Below, in pieces: positions 1-11,838 of a DNA stretch of 64,000 nucleotides. Within the stretch, counting starts at the first letter, position 1, and every line of letters begins with the position of its first letter. The notes under the pieces were generated by a model. It had not been told where the DNA came from and did not search any database. It worked only from the letters and a program-made list of their open reading frames with translations. This stretch comes from Apricaphanius iberus. Its lineage: Eukaryota; Chordata; Actinopteri; Cyprinodontiformes; Aphaniidae. The stretch spans positions 1,584,349-1,648,348 of the forward strand of contig JAPXFQ010002454.1 of the NCBI GenBank assembly GCA_028564705.1. The letters are read 5' to 3'. A program made the position numbers and the translations under genes.

Positions 1-3000
1 AGAAGCTATTTAGCTAAACAGTACATTTCTAGTGGGGAGTTATATTTAATAATTCAGTACACTTACTCTATACTTTTTATCGTTATTGGCACCATCAAAG
101 TAGAGTCAAAAAAGGCATAAAAGCTTTAATTTCTATTACTTTTAGATACATCATAAGCAGAGGCCGCACTAGACATGTTTTTTGCCTGTCATTTTGACCA
201 ACAGGGTGGTTAGTCTCTAGCAATAGTCCAATAAGTTAATACCTATTCAGTAGTATTTATTTTTATTAATTTTCAACAATATTCAATCCAAACCATCTGA
301 ACAGCAACTACAGTACATTTAAAAACAAAATTAAATGATTGCACTTACAAAACAAGTTCCTGCTAATGTTCTTGTTCAACATTTTTTCGCAATGAAAAAA
401 GTTGGATTACTGCAGAAGTTACTGTCATGATGAGGTTTTGGAATTTTCGTTCAGACAGATGATTGCCTGTGAGGTTTTAGATGTTATTCTGTAGACTAGA
501 TCCGCACTCCGCTGCAGAACTGGAGAATGGAAATCAGCGCCACTTCAGCCAAAGTTTTAAAATGAGGAAAGATTTATCCAACTGAAGTAATCAGATGTCG
601 AAAAAAATATGAACAAACTGTTTCCCCACCCATAAGTTATGCTTAAGCAGGAGGAAATCCAGCGGGAGGAAAGCCAGGAGTAGGTACCAGTGTTTAGCAT
701 ACATCAGGCTCCAAAGTGGTTAAGATCCAAAGCCTCATTAACTTAACATGAATTCAGTCCATCCATTCCAGTCATCGAGATGCATTGAATATTGTCTTAG
801 AATCTTTTCTTTAATTGATTTATTTATCTGGACCCCATTTGTAAAGTTGAACATATCTGCCCATTTGCACCTAGTGGTCAGAGGTATGAATATTAATGTG
901 TAAAAATCACAGACAGCCTTGAGATTTTCCCATCACCATTCTAAAAAAAATGTCAAATACAGATAATATTCAGTTAACACTCATGAACACCGTAATACAA
1001 ACATACTATATTGTGCATCTTCTGATCAGAGGATATAAATAAGATGGGTTTTTTTTCAGATCTTGAGAGATCAAACAGCAAATGGAGGATAGGAACACCC
1101 ACAATCTGTCTTGCTGCTATCAGCTTGTGATTTAAAGTCCTTTATATGAAACTGGGTACTTGTATCTATGTTTTAAGTTTAAACGTAAATAGATATGAAG
1201 TTATTGACCTGTTGTATTGATGTATATTCGTTTTACAGGATACTAATTTTGCCAAGACATAATTGTTTTGTTTGGTTTTGTTCATATTGAGGCCTCACCT
1301 GCCCAGATACTTCTGAGCTGAATTAGGTGTTGCTTACTGTTTCAAGCATCATGCAGGTAGAAGTGAGTGAAGCATGCACCTAGAAAAAGGTCATGCAATG
1401 TTATTATTTGGTAATCACTCCCAATATTTTACTACTACTTCTTTAGCAGTGTTGTACACATGACAGCTGCAGTGCATATGTGACTTTTTAGACATGCCCG
1501 AAAATCTTTAGCTAATTTGGTGAATAAACTCTGTGTGCTACAATATCAAACCCCTAGTAAAGCAATCTAGGCTTAGTAGTTTTCTATGGTCTCTTTTGCA
1601 ATGTGATTTAAAAAACACTGAAATAATGAAAAACTTGGTGAAAAAACTTTTGTTTGGGATAAAAACTTACAGACATCTGCATAAATAAATTGTGAAAAAA
1701 ACACACACAAAAAAGTCATCACATGCATTATTCAAGTTAGATTTTGAACCATTTCTCCACACAAACTTTCTTAAAATCTTGAATGTTCTAGTGGTCTTTT
1801 CATTGCAGTCCAGTGATTCCAGTGGTTTTACTCTCCTCTCAAACCAATTCAGAACAATTGTTGTGTTTTTGGGACTTGGGACTTGTTTGGTTTCAGGTTT
1901 CAAGTAGTACGCTAGTAATCATGTGCTATAAGACAAACGACATCATCATTATCATCTATCCAGCTCACTGTCCCATCTGCGTGCCTGGTAAAAATGGGTG
2001 AGAGAGCATTCAACCACTCTGCCCCTCTGTTTTATATGTTGTTGTTTATGCTATGTTTATGCTTTTTTTACCGTGGCTGTTTTACGGTACTTACACAACG
2101 AATGCGATATACAGGACCAGAGAGTCCGGTTTACATGTAAAGTCAACGGAGGAGCACAATTAAGCGTGACTTGGGATCCTGCGACACATCAGAAGTAGAT
2201 TTGCGTTGCGAAAAAGCTTTTCTGCCTGATTTACGTGACCCAGTAGTGCGGCTGATGCGTCTCATGCACGACCCAAAATACGACCTGCATTTTATGTCGG
2301 CCGCAGAAGTCAGAGAAACTACAGGTTCAAATCCCGCCATAACAATCAATCAGCTGAGGGGTCAGTAAACTGATGTAATGTAAATTGATAAACACCGTGG
2401 CTAATCACCCCGAGCTACATGACACTAGCTGTTTTCTATAAAGAGACAGTAACAATAAAAAAGAAAACATTATAAAGAGGTTAAACTATTTAGACAGGAA
2501 TGCTCTTAAGAGGTTTATGGGTGGCTTGTAAAAGAGCTGTTGTGGCCCCAAAACAGCTTCCTCACCCGGACACCCAGGCCTAGTAATGGCTCCACCAAAG
2601 CACGTCCCCCGCTGCTCTAATATAAACTTTTACTAACAGCATACAGATGACCAGCCGCTCAGCTTGGCAGTTGGTGTGTTAGCGGGACAAAGCTTGGACC
2701 TTCGCGGCACAAACTGGGTGAGGTGTTTATTGGTAATTAGAAACCTTTTATGGGCCATAACTTAATATTAAAGCCACAGACGCTGATTCTCATTGATGTA
2801 GGATACTAACTCCTCTTAATACTGTTAGAGTCCAACTGGTTCCTTATCTTTCCATGCCTTTTTGCACATCCCTCACATCCTGTGTCATTTCAATTTTTTA
2901 CCCATAGCTTAGATTGGACTAATTTGCTTTGATTGCTTTGTATGAGTGGTTTATCTGAATTGTTTTCAACACCTAGAGTGAGTTTTGTATCAGTGTGTAG

Positions 3001-5880
3001 ATTAAAATGAGTTTTGTTTTGTATGTTTGCATTTGTTTTACTTTATTTGTTTAGGTTTATTGGTGTTTAGTAGCTATTGGAGGATCTCACTGACTATAAG
3101 ATCTTGATATTTTGAACAATTTTATTAAAGAATAAAAGTTTTGTGTTGATTTTGAAAACAAATTCTGAACCCTGAGAAATATGCCAAAATATATTGGAGC
3201 TTCTTTTACTGTGATGATAAAAGCTTGAAAATAAATGGTGTTTGTTCTGCAGATCAATTTGGATACTATGTGAGACTTGTCAATTTATGAACATTAAGAC
3301 TTTAGTTTTACTTTATTGTTTAACTTCATTACAATATATTTGAACTGTTAAGTACTGAAAATTAACTATAAGAAGTAGTTACAGTAAATTAAAAATGAAT
3401 TCGTAATTATTTCTAAAAATTCCACAATACATATAGTGATATATATTAATGGATATCATGCTATTTTACCGCTTTCAACTTCTTGGATAGGCACATATGT
3501 GATAAAATATTACCGCTGTCATTTTATAGTATTAATTTGTCATGAAATATATCTTATATTCTGCAATTATTCTTTGACCTAGAAGTAAGACACTCTGTTT
3601 CTCTTAATTCTGCTTCCCCTCCCTATTAGTACCGCCCATTTCATGACATAGCCTTGAGCCCCGGTCTGACTGTAGCAAAGCAGCAAGGGCAACAAGTAAT
3701 GATATAAGCCAAATTATAGCTACACCTTTAAAAAAATATTTCAGATACTTAAATTGAAGGCTTATTGTGATGCTCTTTATACCTTTAACATTTTATGAAA
3801 CATTATTATATTAACAGCTCAGACCTTTGGTTTATTTTTTGTGTAAACACCAGGTCAATTAAGCTGATTTCAGCAGCTAAAGCTACCTGCTTCTTATCAA
3901 CAGTAGAGTGTAGATGGAGCCCAAACCATTGGAGCCCAGTTCAGAGACTGAGTGCTGAAGCCAGCAGATGCTTCCAGCTCTGTTTGCATTTTTAAAAAGA
4001 TCTCGCTTCTGAGAATGAGGTTGAGTACCGGGTGGACATTATAAAAGGTGCGGGTATTGTTTGCATCCCTTTACTGAACTTGTTGGAGTTAATACACACA
4101 TAAGTAGCATAACAACAGTCAGGCAGGAAATTAGAAAGCCAGTGTGGAGGTGACAAATAGCACTTCTATGATAATCACACTACTTAAATCCTTTTTCTTC
4201 AAAATGAAGAAAAATTCTGAGATGCAACACATCAATAAAGTAACCTCACAATGTTGTTATAAGTTCATTTAAGCAGCTTCATAAATGTCTAACACACATT
4301 AGCATATAGCTAGCGTTACTCACTGCTCTGGCAACTTCACTGAGCATCTTTATTGCTGGCGTATTCTGGCGATTTGGCTGTTCTTCAGGAATGTTGAATA
4401 AAGTCCTGTAATTCTCACAGCCAAATGGGCATTTTCTCCAAGATATTTTAGAAAGTAAAATGCTATAAAAACTAAAACAGTGTTACGAGATGGGTGAATC
4501 CGAAGCAGTTTGCACCTGTGAAAAAGAGGGCGTGTGTGTTTTACTCTTTAGGCGCCGGGGTTTTTTCTATAAAATATTCTGTTTTAATATCACTAGTTCA
4601 AAATGTTGTAACTTTAATATGGTTATAGATAAAGGTATACTGTAAATGAGAAAAATCTTTGGGATGATCCAAAGTTTGTGATGGGAGCAAATTCACACAT
4701 CTTATTTACATATTATGACATCATCAGGCATTGTCAATATTGGTTTGGAATACTTTTACAGACATTTATCTTTTTACATTGTTTAAAACTGACTTTATTT
4801 TGAATATTATCAAAATTTTTCTATATAGGCATGTACATTTTCTAAATACATATATTTTTAGTGTTTATTGGCATTTTTTCAAGAACAGGTGGACATCTTA
4901 TCTGTTCATTCCCCTTGTTATGAGGCTCCATTAGTCTATCCACTAAATAAAACAACAGAAAGGAAATTATTAGGCTCAGAATTTTACAGATCCATCCCCA
5001 AAATAACCAACAGGCTCATCAAATTGTCTGATCCAATCTCCAATTTGCAGCGGGAAAGTGAACTTTACAGTTGTTTACCATCTAATTAGCAGTCGGTTTT
5101 CCACTGCGTCTGCCGCTATTTCCACAGATTTTTACATTCCTGCTTCTTTTGTCACGATTAGCGTTGTTATGACCACCCTGCTACCTGATCACATACTTTT
5201 TTCCCAGCGGGAGAACGTGACGGACAGCAAATGTTGCTACTGTGGAGCATCATGGCGAACGGGACCAACTGCTGCTGCTGTGCGCTGTTTGAGTTTCCTT
5301 TCTTACTCCCTGGACAACTGAACATCTTGATCAGAGGGTAGGCTTAATATTCCTCTTCAGAATCTGAATAAGCCAATACTTCCCGGTTGGGAACTCAAAC
5401 TTCTTGGCATCGAACATTTTATCTTTCTAAATATCGCTCTCTGTATGATATGACAACAGCAGCTGTCTTTCTCACTCGTGGAGCTGCACAAAAAGCTGAT
5501 TTACTCCAAAAGTTTCTATGGTAACACACCCAAAAATGTAGCTTAAATTAAAGTTACAGATGTCCACTATCTCCTGATGTAAAGTAGTAATTAAATTAGT
5601 GGTCATATCTGCAGCTGTGGCTCGTTAAAGGTAGCAATTTTGCCTGTCGCAATTCTGCGACTATGGCGCTTAGAGTTAATCTGCAGCGGCAGTACGGACA
5701 CATCAGGCACTTCCTAGTTTGACAGCGTTATGTAATATACGTCACCATGTAGGGAGTCAGTCATTTTCCAGGAGAGGATGGTGCAGCTGCTCAGAGTGCA
5801 GGATTCATTAGGATTACTGAGATATAGTTGAATTAATCCAAATACCACTCTGGCTGTTTTTTTATAAGAAGTTTGCATTA
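1..5880. other. Anonymous gene-free DNA
   Basis: No open reading frame here resembles a known protein, and I recognise no repeat family with confidence. The DNA is AT-rich with short runs of A or T. The stretch at about 2100-2360 is less AT-rich and open on both strands for 60 to 70 codons, but neither translation is recognisable. Around 2560-2800 the sequence changes to a mixed composition with TAAT-type motifs and few simple repeats, which resembles conserved non-coding DNA. A transposon remnant may lie at about 4900-5800, but I found no convincing terminal repeats. Confidence 0.5.
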
Positions 5881-5938
5881 GAACATGGTTGAAAGCTCCA
5901 CAATTTTTATTTCACTAGCAAGGACCACGCCACAGATT

Positions 5939-6337
5939 GAGAATTTTAACAGTGTATTGAAGGATTGGAGAATTGAATGGTCTGAGGAGGGACATCGTCG
6001 TAGACCCAGGGGAAGACTTAATGTGGGGGTGCAGTCTTCGAGGAATCGTCTTTCCGAACCTGCTCAGAACCCCCAAAAAGGTCTGGATATAAGTGATTAA
6101 CAGAGACCTGAATGCACGTGGTGTAGATCAGATTATTTCTGAGAATTTTAACAGTTTATTGAAGGCGTGGATAATTGAATGGTCTGAGGAGGGACATTGT
6201 CGGAGACCCAGGGGAAGACTCAGTGTGGGGGTGCAGTCTTCGAGAAATAGTCTTTCCGAACCTGCTCAGAACCCCCAAAAAGTCTTGATAAAGTGATTAA
6301 CTGAGAAGCGAATTCACGTGGTGTAGATCAGATTATT
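5939..6337. repeat. Tandem direct repeats, 202-bp period, at the 3' side of the Ngaro-like element
   Basis: A unit beginning gagaattttaaca at 5939 recurs at 6141, giving a period of 202 bp. The two units agree closely over about 190 bp. The block gtgtagatcagattatt occurs at about 6121 and again at about 6321, and a more diverged relative (gtgtagatcgtgcatattatt) lies at about 6512. Tandem B1-A2-B2 repeats at the 3' end are a known feature of Ngaro elements, which fits this position on the minus strand. Confidence 0.75.
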
Positions 6338-6526
6338 GCGGATTGATATGCTGTAGACTGCCAGCAGGCTAGAATCTGGATTAATGTTGTCAAATCCCTG
6401 ATCCCTTATAGGGGCTTAGGTCAGTCTGGAGAGATTAGCCCGGTAGTGAATGGGCATGACGTGGATGGTTTAGATTATTTTGAGTAATCAACAAAGACGC
6501 GAATGTGCGCGGTGTAGATCGTGCAT

Positions 6527-7400
6527 ATTATTGCGGATGTAGGATCGGTAGGCTGAAGAGGACCAGCGGCCTAAGATTTGGATCACGTTGTCCAATATCC
6601 CAGACCTAGCGGCCGAGGTAGGTTTGCACCTATGCGGTTCGAATGCACAGAAAATGGATCGGGGGAGATACCGGACCGGTGGAGAATCTGGCGAAAGTGA
6701 CTGGCAAACCAGAACCTGGTAGCGGGGCTACCAGACTCTGTAATGAAGAGCAGGTCGAATGGAGAAGCGTTGGCGGATAGTCGAGACTGAATATAGTGGG
6801 TAATAGGTTCGTATGGACTGAGGATGGAAGTGAGACGGAAAAGGTGTATTTGGACGGAGGTACCGAGCTGGTCGGTTTTACTTCTGCGAAGGGTGTAAAT
6901 GAGTGTGTCCTGATTGAGAATGGAGATGTCCGAGAGACATGGATGAATGTAAGGGTCGTGTTTGGAAGAAGTGGGGGTGAACTCAGAACAACGCAGGAAA
7001 CCGAAATAAGCAAGTAAGAGCATGGACCGAAGAGTTAAGTCGACAAAGGGAGATAGGTAACCTGAATGAAGCATGAGAATGCAGCGGGTAAGGAGGTCAG
7101 AGGTGAGCGGTAAGCGATGAGCGGTGGTGGGTTTTTCTAGGTTTTTAAGACCTTTTAGTAACCTCGGAATATGACTGTGGTCGAGGGCTGGACAGGGGCT
7201 ACCTGTTGCCAATTTGATGAAGAAGCTGATCCCTGACATATGATTTAACGGTGGATACACGGATTTGCTGGATCGAATGGGAGTGAGAGATGAATTGGCA
7301 GATAGACAGAGGAATAAAAGAGGGAAAAGGGAGACCGTACGTTACGTGAAAAGCTTTGAAAGCAGTCCAGCCGGACAGGTAAACGGAGAGGGAACCGGGT
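6527..7400 (-). pseudogene. Tyrosine recombinase of the Ngaro/DIRS-like element
   Basis: This would be the recombinase that integrates the circular DNA copy of a DIRS-type element. The longest open piece runs from 7260 to 6583 and contains FLRCSEFT, where the first catalytic arginine lies, and later HSNRIGA, matching the family's HxxR box. The N-terminal part (SGWTAFKAFHVTYGLPFP) reads in another frame at about 7380-7320, so there is a frameshift near 7260. After the HxxR box the frame closes, and the C-terminal segment with LGRWSSSAYRSYIR, which holds the expected catalytic tyrosine, continues in a third frame at about 6600-6540. All the key residues can therefore be seen, but the gene cannot make one protein. 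A diverged duplicate of this C-terminal segment lies at about 6337-6420. Confidence 0.85.
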
Positions 7401-7423
7401 GAGAGGCTGTCGATTATGGAGGT

Positions 7424-8690
7424 CTAGGAGATTGTGGTGAGGTTGCAGAGTTGTGATGTCAGTTGAAGATGGTGGCTGAAAATGGTGGGATCGGAGTTGG
7501 ACTGAGGTCCGCAGCGGAAGCCAAGGATCTGAACTTCTGAAAAGAGAAACGGGAAAAGGGAATGAGCTATAGAGTTTAAGTGACCATGGATGTGAGCAGC
7601 GCGAAGAATGAACTGGTGTTGGGCTGATGTGAGAGTGAGTCTGCGGACGAATTGCATGATAGCTGGGGAACGAAAGCGACTTTTATTAATGATTTCTACT
7701 ACTGCTTCGTAATCGGAGTGGATGAGAATAGATTTCTGCGACCACTCGTGTCCCCAAAGAAGGGCTGCTATTATGACTGGATAAAGCTCGTGAAGAGCAG
7801 AGGAAGGAAGGGTGGCCTGGGGCTGAATGGAATCGAACTCCGGGGGCCAAACTGAAGCAAACCACCTCCCTTGGTAGTAGCCTCCGAAACCGATGGACGG
7901 TGCGGCGTCTGTATAAAGCTGAATATCCTCAGGAAGGGAAATGAAATTGTTATAGAAGAAGGAGATACCGTTCCAGGAGGAGAGGAAATCAAGCCAGAGC
8001 CGCATCTCTGTGCGACAGGGCCCAGTAAGGGCGAGCCGATCGTGAAGACATGGCACGCTAGCGGCAGTGGACAGGAGGTGAGACACGAAGGACCTACCCT
8101 GGGGAATGATGCGGACGGCGTAGTTAAGATGACCCAAGAGTGAAAGCAATTGTTTTGAGCAAGCATTAGCGAGCATAAAGTTTGAAAGAATGAGGGAGAT
8201 CCGATGGACCTTCTCGAGTGGCAGAGACGCTTGAAAAGAGACAGAGTCGAGGGTAATGCCCAGGAATTCCAGAGAAGTAAGGGGGCCCACCGTCTTCTCG
8301 TTGGAGAGAGGGACTCCTATGTCGGAGAAGGCTGTGGTAAGAGCGCGAAGCCCTGAATGGGGCGGAGAGGAAGCAGGGATGATGACCAAGAAGTCGTCCA
8401 GGAGGTGAAGGACGTACGGTAGATGGTATGAATTAAGCAGTACCCAGCAGAGGGCTTCGGAGAGTGAATAAAAGATTCTGGGACTGCTTCGGCAGCCGAA
8501 GGTGAGCTGAACCGCAAAGTAATAAGCCCCCTTCCAACGCACTCCGAAAAAATGCCAAAAGTCCGGGTGAAGGGAGAGAACCTTAAATGCGCTAGTAATA
8601 TCCGCCTTGGCGAGCCAGGAACCCCGGCCCGCCAGCCGGATAAGGCTGATGGCATGATCAATGGAAGCGTACTGTATGAGAAAAGAAAGG
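7424..8690 (-). pseudogene. Reverse transcriptase-RNase H of the Ngaro/DIRS-like element
   Basis: The product would copy the element RNA into DNA. The open frame from 8542 to 7424 codes for 372 residues, and the same frame extends upstream without a stop to about 8690. The upstream part contains LAKADITSAFK, the reverse transcriptase motif with the first catalytic aspartate. The LLDDFLVI box is the metal-binding motif in the form usual for DIRS elements. Towards the C terminus YTDAAP and IHSDYEA mark an RNase H domain. No gag-like frame is recognisable upstream, and the sequence before the QYAS segment is low-complexity C- and T-rich, so the N terminus seems lost. The reading frame itself is surprisingly intact compared with the recombinase. 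Confidence 0.88.
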
Positions 8691-9169
8691 GAGGGGGTCG
8701 CTGAAGGAGGGGGGGCGGGGCTGAAATGGAGCTAGAAGGAGGGACAGAAAAAAAAGATTAATGGACACCGGCAGGAGGCGCAGCCTGAGAAGACAGGGAT
8801 GAAAAATAACTAGCTCAATAGGCAAAGGCCTGAAAGGAGGGAGCGGAAACTGGCTGTGGTGGCGGCTTACCCCCAACAAGGGGTGCCGTGGGTGTAGGGC
8901 CCGAGCTACTGGGAGAGGAATGACGTAACCGGAAGTCCCGCCCGATGAGGAAGCGGGAGGCCCGGAGCGGCATGGGGATGAATGGGGAGGAGGGGACGGA
9001 AAAAGGAGCCTAAAGAGATTGGCCTTGTTGGCGGAGCGACTAAAAGGGGTGCCCTTGTCCCGAAGCGAGCGCTGGAGCCGTGCGACTGTCCAGCCGGACA
9101 GAAGACCCCGGTTTTAAAGTATTTTAAAAGTGCATAAAAATGACAGCTAGGCAAGTATATTTTTTACGC

Positions 9170-10301
9170 CATTGTCTCAGGTCATACACCCCTGCTGATA
9201 CATGCGAGAAGGGAGGGTTATGTTTGAAGGTCTCTCAGTAAACACTGTTGGGCTTGTGCAAACAGCAGAACATTGATCAGTTCTTTATTTATGATCAGCA
9301 TGCCTGTGCCTGCACTGGATTAGTCAACAACCTGTCTGTTTGCTCCACTCTAAACTGAGGCCAATGTCAATGCTAAAGCCTAATTAGAATACAACAGACT
9401 ATTGAGACATGGTTGCATGGAGCTAGAGACTTCCACCTGTGTCCGAGTTTCAGGTTGCTCATGGTATTATGACAAAATACAGGCATTTTCAAATTTTACA
9501 CCATTACACATCTTTAGTTTACAGAACATCTTAACTAACATTTCTGTGGTTAGGGTCTGTGCTATTTAAACATTAGAAATCACAGAATCATTAATATTAG
9601 AGTAATGCCAACTAACAAACATTCATGTCTCAGTGCTCCTTTGAGAATGAGAAAAAAACAAATGTGATGTTCACAGAAAAGAACAAAGTAAGTGAAGTAG
9701 AGTCTCAGAGATAGAGAGCAGGAGAGAAATGAAATGAAAAATAGAGGTCAGTGGTATTGTATCACCTATTTTCACCCATGCAACAGTATATGGCGGCCTT
9801 TCTCCCCCTTCTTTTGCATGGTAATTATTTTCCAGCCCAAAGGTAGCTGGAGGCAACGTCAGCCACTGCGTCAGGGCCCATTGCATTAGCTGGCCATTGC
9901 ATTATTTATTTGTGCGTGGGTAGCTGTATGGATACCCCAAATCCGCAGAGACTTGGGGGGCCTCTCAATGTCACCTAGTGCATTGCGGAAGGCAGTTGTG
10001 GCCACCAAGCCTTTCTCTGAGAAACCTGATGTTGAGAGTGGCTCAAGGGCAAAAAGGTACAGTACTTTGGCATCGGAACTTGAGTGTTGGAGTAGTAGCG
10101 AAGGTGTTTTAATGTATTCAGATGGGGGTCAGAGAGTTTTGTAACTGCCATCACTTATGCATTGATCAACTGTACTGGGTTTACTTTTGTGCTTTAAATA
10201 ATCCAAAGATCCTATTGGATATCATTGGTTACTATTGGTGTGAAATATGGAAGGTCTAAATTGTTTATGCATTCCTATGATTTGCTGTGTAAATATAATT
10301 A
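9170..10301. other. Gene-free interval with a possible conserved non-coding block
   Basis: No coding sequence is recognisable. The part at about 9770-9920 has mixed composition, no simple repeats and several TAAT and TGCAT motifs (for example gcatggtaattattttcc), which is typical of vertebrate conserved non-coding elements. That reading rests on composition only. Confidence 0.35.
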
Positions 10302-10460
10302 CAGTGCCTAGCAAACGTAGCCATACCAATTTTTTATTTCTTTTTTTAACATTATCACAAATTTCTATGTATTGCATTCGTGTTTTATGCCATAGACCAA
10401 CAAAGAGTAGTCCATAAATATAAAGCAAAATGAAAATAATATATATTTATCAAACTTTTT
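10302..10460 (+). mobile_element. Tc1-like transposon, 5' terminal fragment
   Basis: The fragment starts with cagtgcctagcaaacgtag directly after a TA dinucleotide, as expected for a Tc1/mariner insertion. It continues through a block around tgccatagaccaacaaagag that matches the 5' end of a family common in fish, whose usual start is CAGTGCCTTGCAAAAGTAT. Similarity fades after about 10460, so the rest of the element, including its transposase, is missing. Confidence 0.75.
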
Positions 10461-10771
10461 TTTCTTTTTTGCATTATGGCACTCATAATTTCTTTCAAAC
10501 TTTTCACAAATTGCATTGCATCCCAAGTAGAAGTGGTTTGTCTGCAGATAAATCTTCTGACTTTCTGTTTATTTTACGGTTCCTATACTTTAGCTGTAAA
10601 CTGCTCGGTGTGTTACAGGCTGAAAAAAATAAAATAAAAAAGTTGTCTCAATTGGTCCCTCCGCTCCCTGACTGGCAGCCTCCATCATTTTAATATAAAG
10701 AAACTGCACCATGACTTTCCCCTGAGGAACATGTCTGCCTTTGATTCACTCTTCTCTCTTTTCACCTATCC
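10461..10771. other. Short gene-free interval
   Basis: I see no gene or recognisable repeat here. The first part may be further decayed Tc1 sequence. Confidence 0.4.
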
Positions 10772-10774
10772 TTA

Positions 10775-11496
10775 CTAGGGATTTCCACCGGACGCATAGG
10801 CAGCACGTTACAGGAGCAGCACATTTTCCTTGTATATTCTGCTGCTTGGCCCTTTCCACTGGGGGATTTGAGGCATGTAGCAGCTGGGAAGCAGCTGTCG
10901 CAAAAAAAGCGCATGAAACAGTTTTTATTTTCATTATCTTATATTATATTCTCATTATCATTGTATTTTAATTATTAAAACTTCAAAGCCTATTTATTTA
11001 AGCTTGCATAACTGAAAAGGGTGCATATAAAATGGGAAAAAAAATATGTTGATGACTAGCATAGACTCACCATCTTCCTCCAAAACAGCAGATACGTCAC
11101 TCCGTGCTTTATCCTTCTTGACGTTGACGTTGTGACTTTGGTCAAACAGGATTGAGTGCTTCTCCACTTCAATTATCAACCATTTGTCGTCCATGATGAA
11201 ACACAAATTAAACCCTCCTGCAAGCTAGGTACTGATTTCTCACAGGTAAGCTGCACGTTTCTTTTATGTTGAAAATTTACGGATGCTGAGCCATTTCAGA
11301 GGCGTACCACATAGAAAATAGGACTGCTGCGTATATTTAGAAAGTGCCGCGGCATGACACTTTGTAAGAAAGGGCAGACTCGCGCTGCTATCGCTTCCGG
11401 TGGAAAGGGTTTTATTGACTACAGCGGTGGCTATCAGCTGCATATGACGTGCTGCTCATGTAATGTGCTGCTTACGCGCCCGGTGGAAAGGAGGGG
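10775..11496 (-). mobile_element. Harbinger-like non-autonomous DNA transposon
   Basis: The element is flanked by TTA at 10772-10774 and 11497-11499, the usual 3-bp target of PIF/Harbinger elements. Its ends form a long imperfect terminal inverted repeat. The left end has tttccaccggacgcatagg followed by cagcacgttacaggagcag; the reverse complement of the right end has tttccaccgggcgcgtaag followed by cagcacattacatgagcag. A shorter relative of the repeat (ccctttccacyggnngc) recurs about 70-90 bp inside each end. The interior holds one MADF-like exon on the minus strand and no transposase, so the copy depends on other elements for movement. Confidence 0.75.
11071..11194 (-). pseudogene. MADF (Myb/SANT-like) first exon of a Harbinger-type element
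   Basis: From an ATG at 11194 the minus strand reads MDDKWLIIEVEKHSILFDQ and continues through a lysine- and aspartate-rich stretch to EEDG, about 41 codons. It is followed at 11070 by GTGAGT, a good splice donor. The start resembles the MADF domain of the DNA-binding partner protein carried by PIF/Harbinger transposons. Only the first part of the domain is present and no second exon was found inside the element, so it is probably an orphan exon. The open frame and donor could still allow it to be exonised by a nearby gene. Family assignment is from the motif pattern and flanking TTA, not from a search. Confidence 0.6.
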
Positions 11497-11659
11497 TTAG
11501 TATCAGGGACTTCCTCACTCCTTCACACCAGATCTGGGCTGGGGTAAAGCAGCCCTGGATGGAATGAAGCTACTATTAGAAAGAAAGTTCGGCCCATAGC
11601 CTTTGCAGCTCACTTCTAAAATATCACATAAACAGTAGCTTCTGACTTTGAAAAAGTTA

Positions 11660-11838
11660 TTAAAAATGTATGAAAAAATCCTCCTCTTTTTATTTTGACA
11701 TTTAGTAAATAGAAATAATTGTATTCATTGTAATTGACCCAGAAAAGGAAAAGTTTATTCCGATTTCATGTTGGACAGTGATAAAAAGAAGGAGATGTGC
11801 GTTTCCACATAGTGTATGTAAACTTTTGGTTTAGACTG
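11660..11838 (+). mobile_element. Tc1-like transposon, terminal fragment
   Basis: The last part, agtgtatgtaaactttt at about 11811, followed by a TA at the end, matches the conserved terminus of Tc1-like elements (GTGTATGTAAACTTCTG). The preceding sequence with gacatttagtaaatagaaa and aaaagtttattccgatttc fits the 3' non-coding end of the same fish family. No transposase sequence remains. Confidence 0.7.

Larger units (their letters stand above)
5936..9160 (-). mobile_element. Ngaro/DIRS-like tyrosine-recombinase retrotransposon, decayed
   Basis: Reading the minus strand from right to left gives a reverse transcriptase with RNase H, then a tyrosine recombinase, then tandem direct repeats. That order, without an integrase or long terminal repeats, is the known layout of DIRS-superfamily retrotransposons. 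Direct rather than inverted terminal repeats favour the Ngaro group. All genes are broken: the sequence upstream of the reverse transcriptase (8700-9160) encodes no recognisable gag, so an internal deletion is likely, and the recombinase has at least two frameshifts. The region is visibly richer in GC than its flanks. Both outer limits are approximate because I could not identify the terminal repeat on the right. Confidence 0.85.

Noticed and set aside
2290..2350. tRNA-like B-box (ggttcaaatcccgcc)
   Set aside because: No matching A-box, acceptor stem or T-stem pairing is present around it.
4889..5580. Short inverted blocks (gtggacatct at about 4891 and agatgtccac at about 5567) as transposon ends
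   Set aside because: Only ten bases match and no target duplication or internal similarity supports an element.
5939..6337. Two direct repeats considered as a CRISPR-like array
   Set aside because: Units are about 200 bp with no spacers, the genome is eukaryotic, and they belong to the Ngaro-like element.
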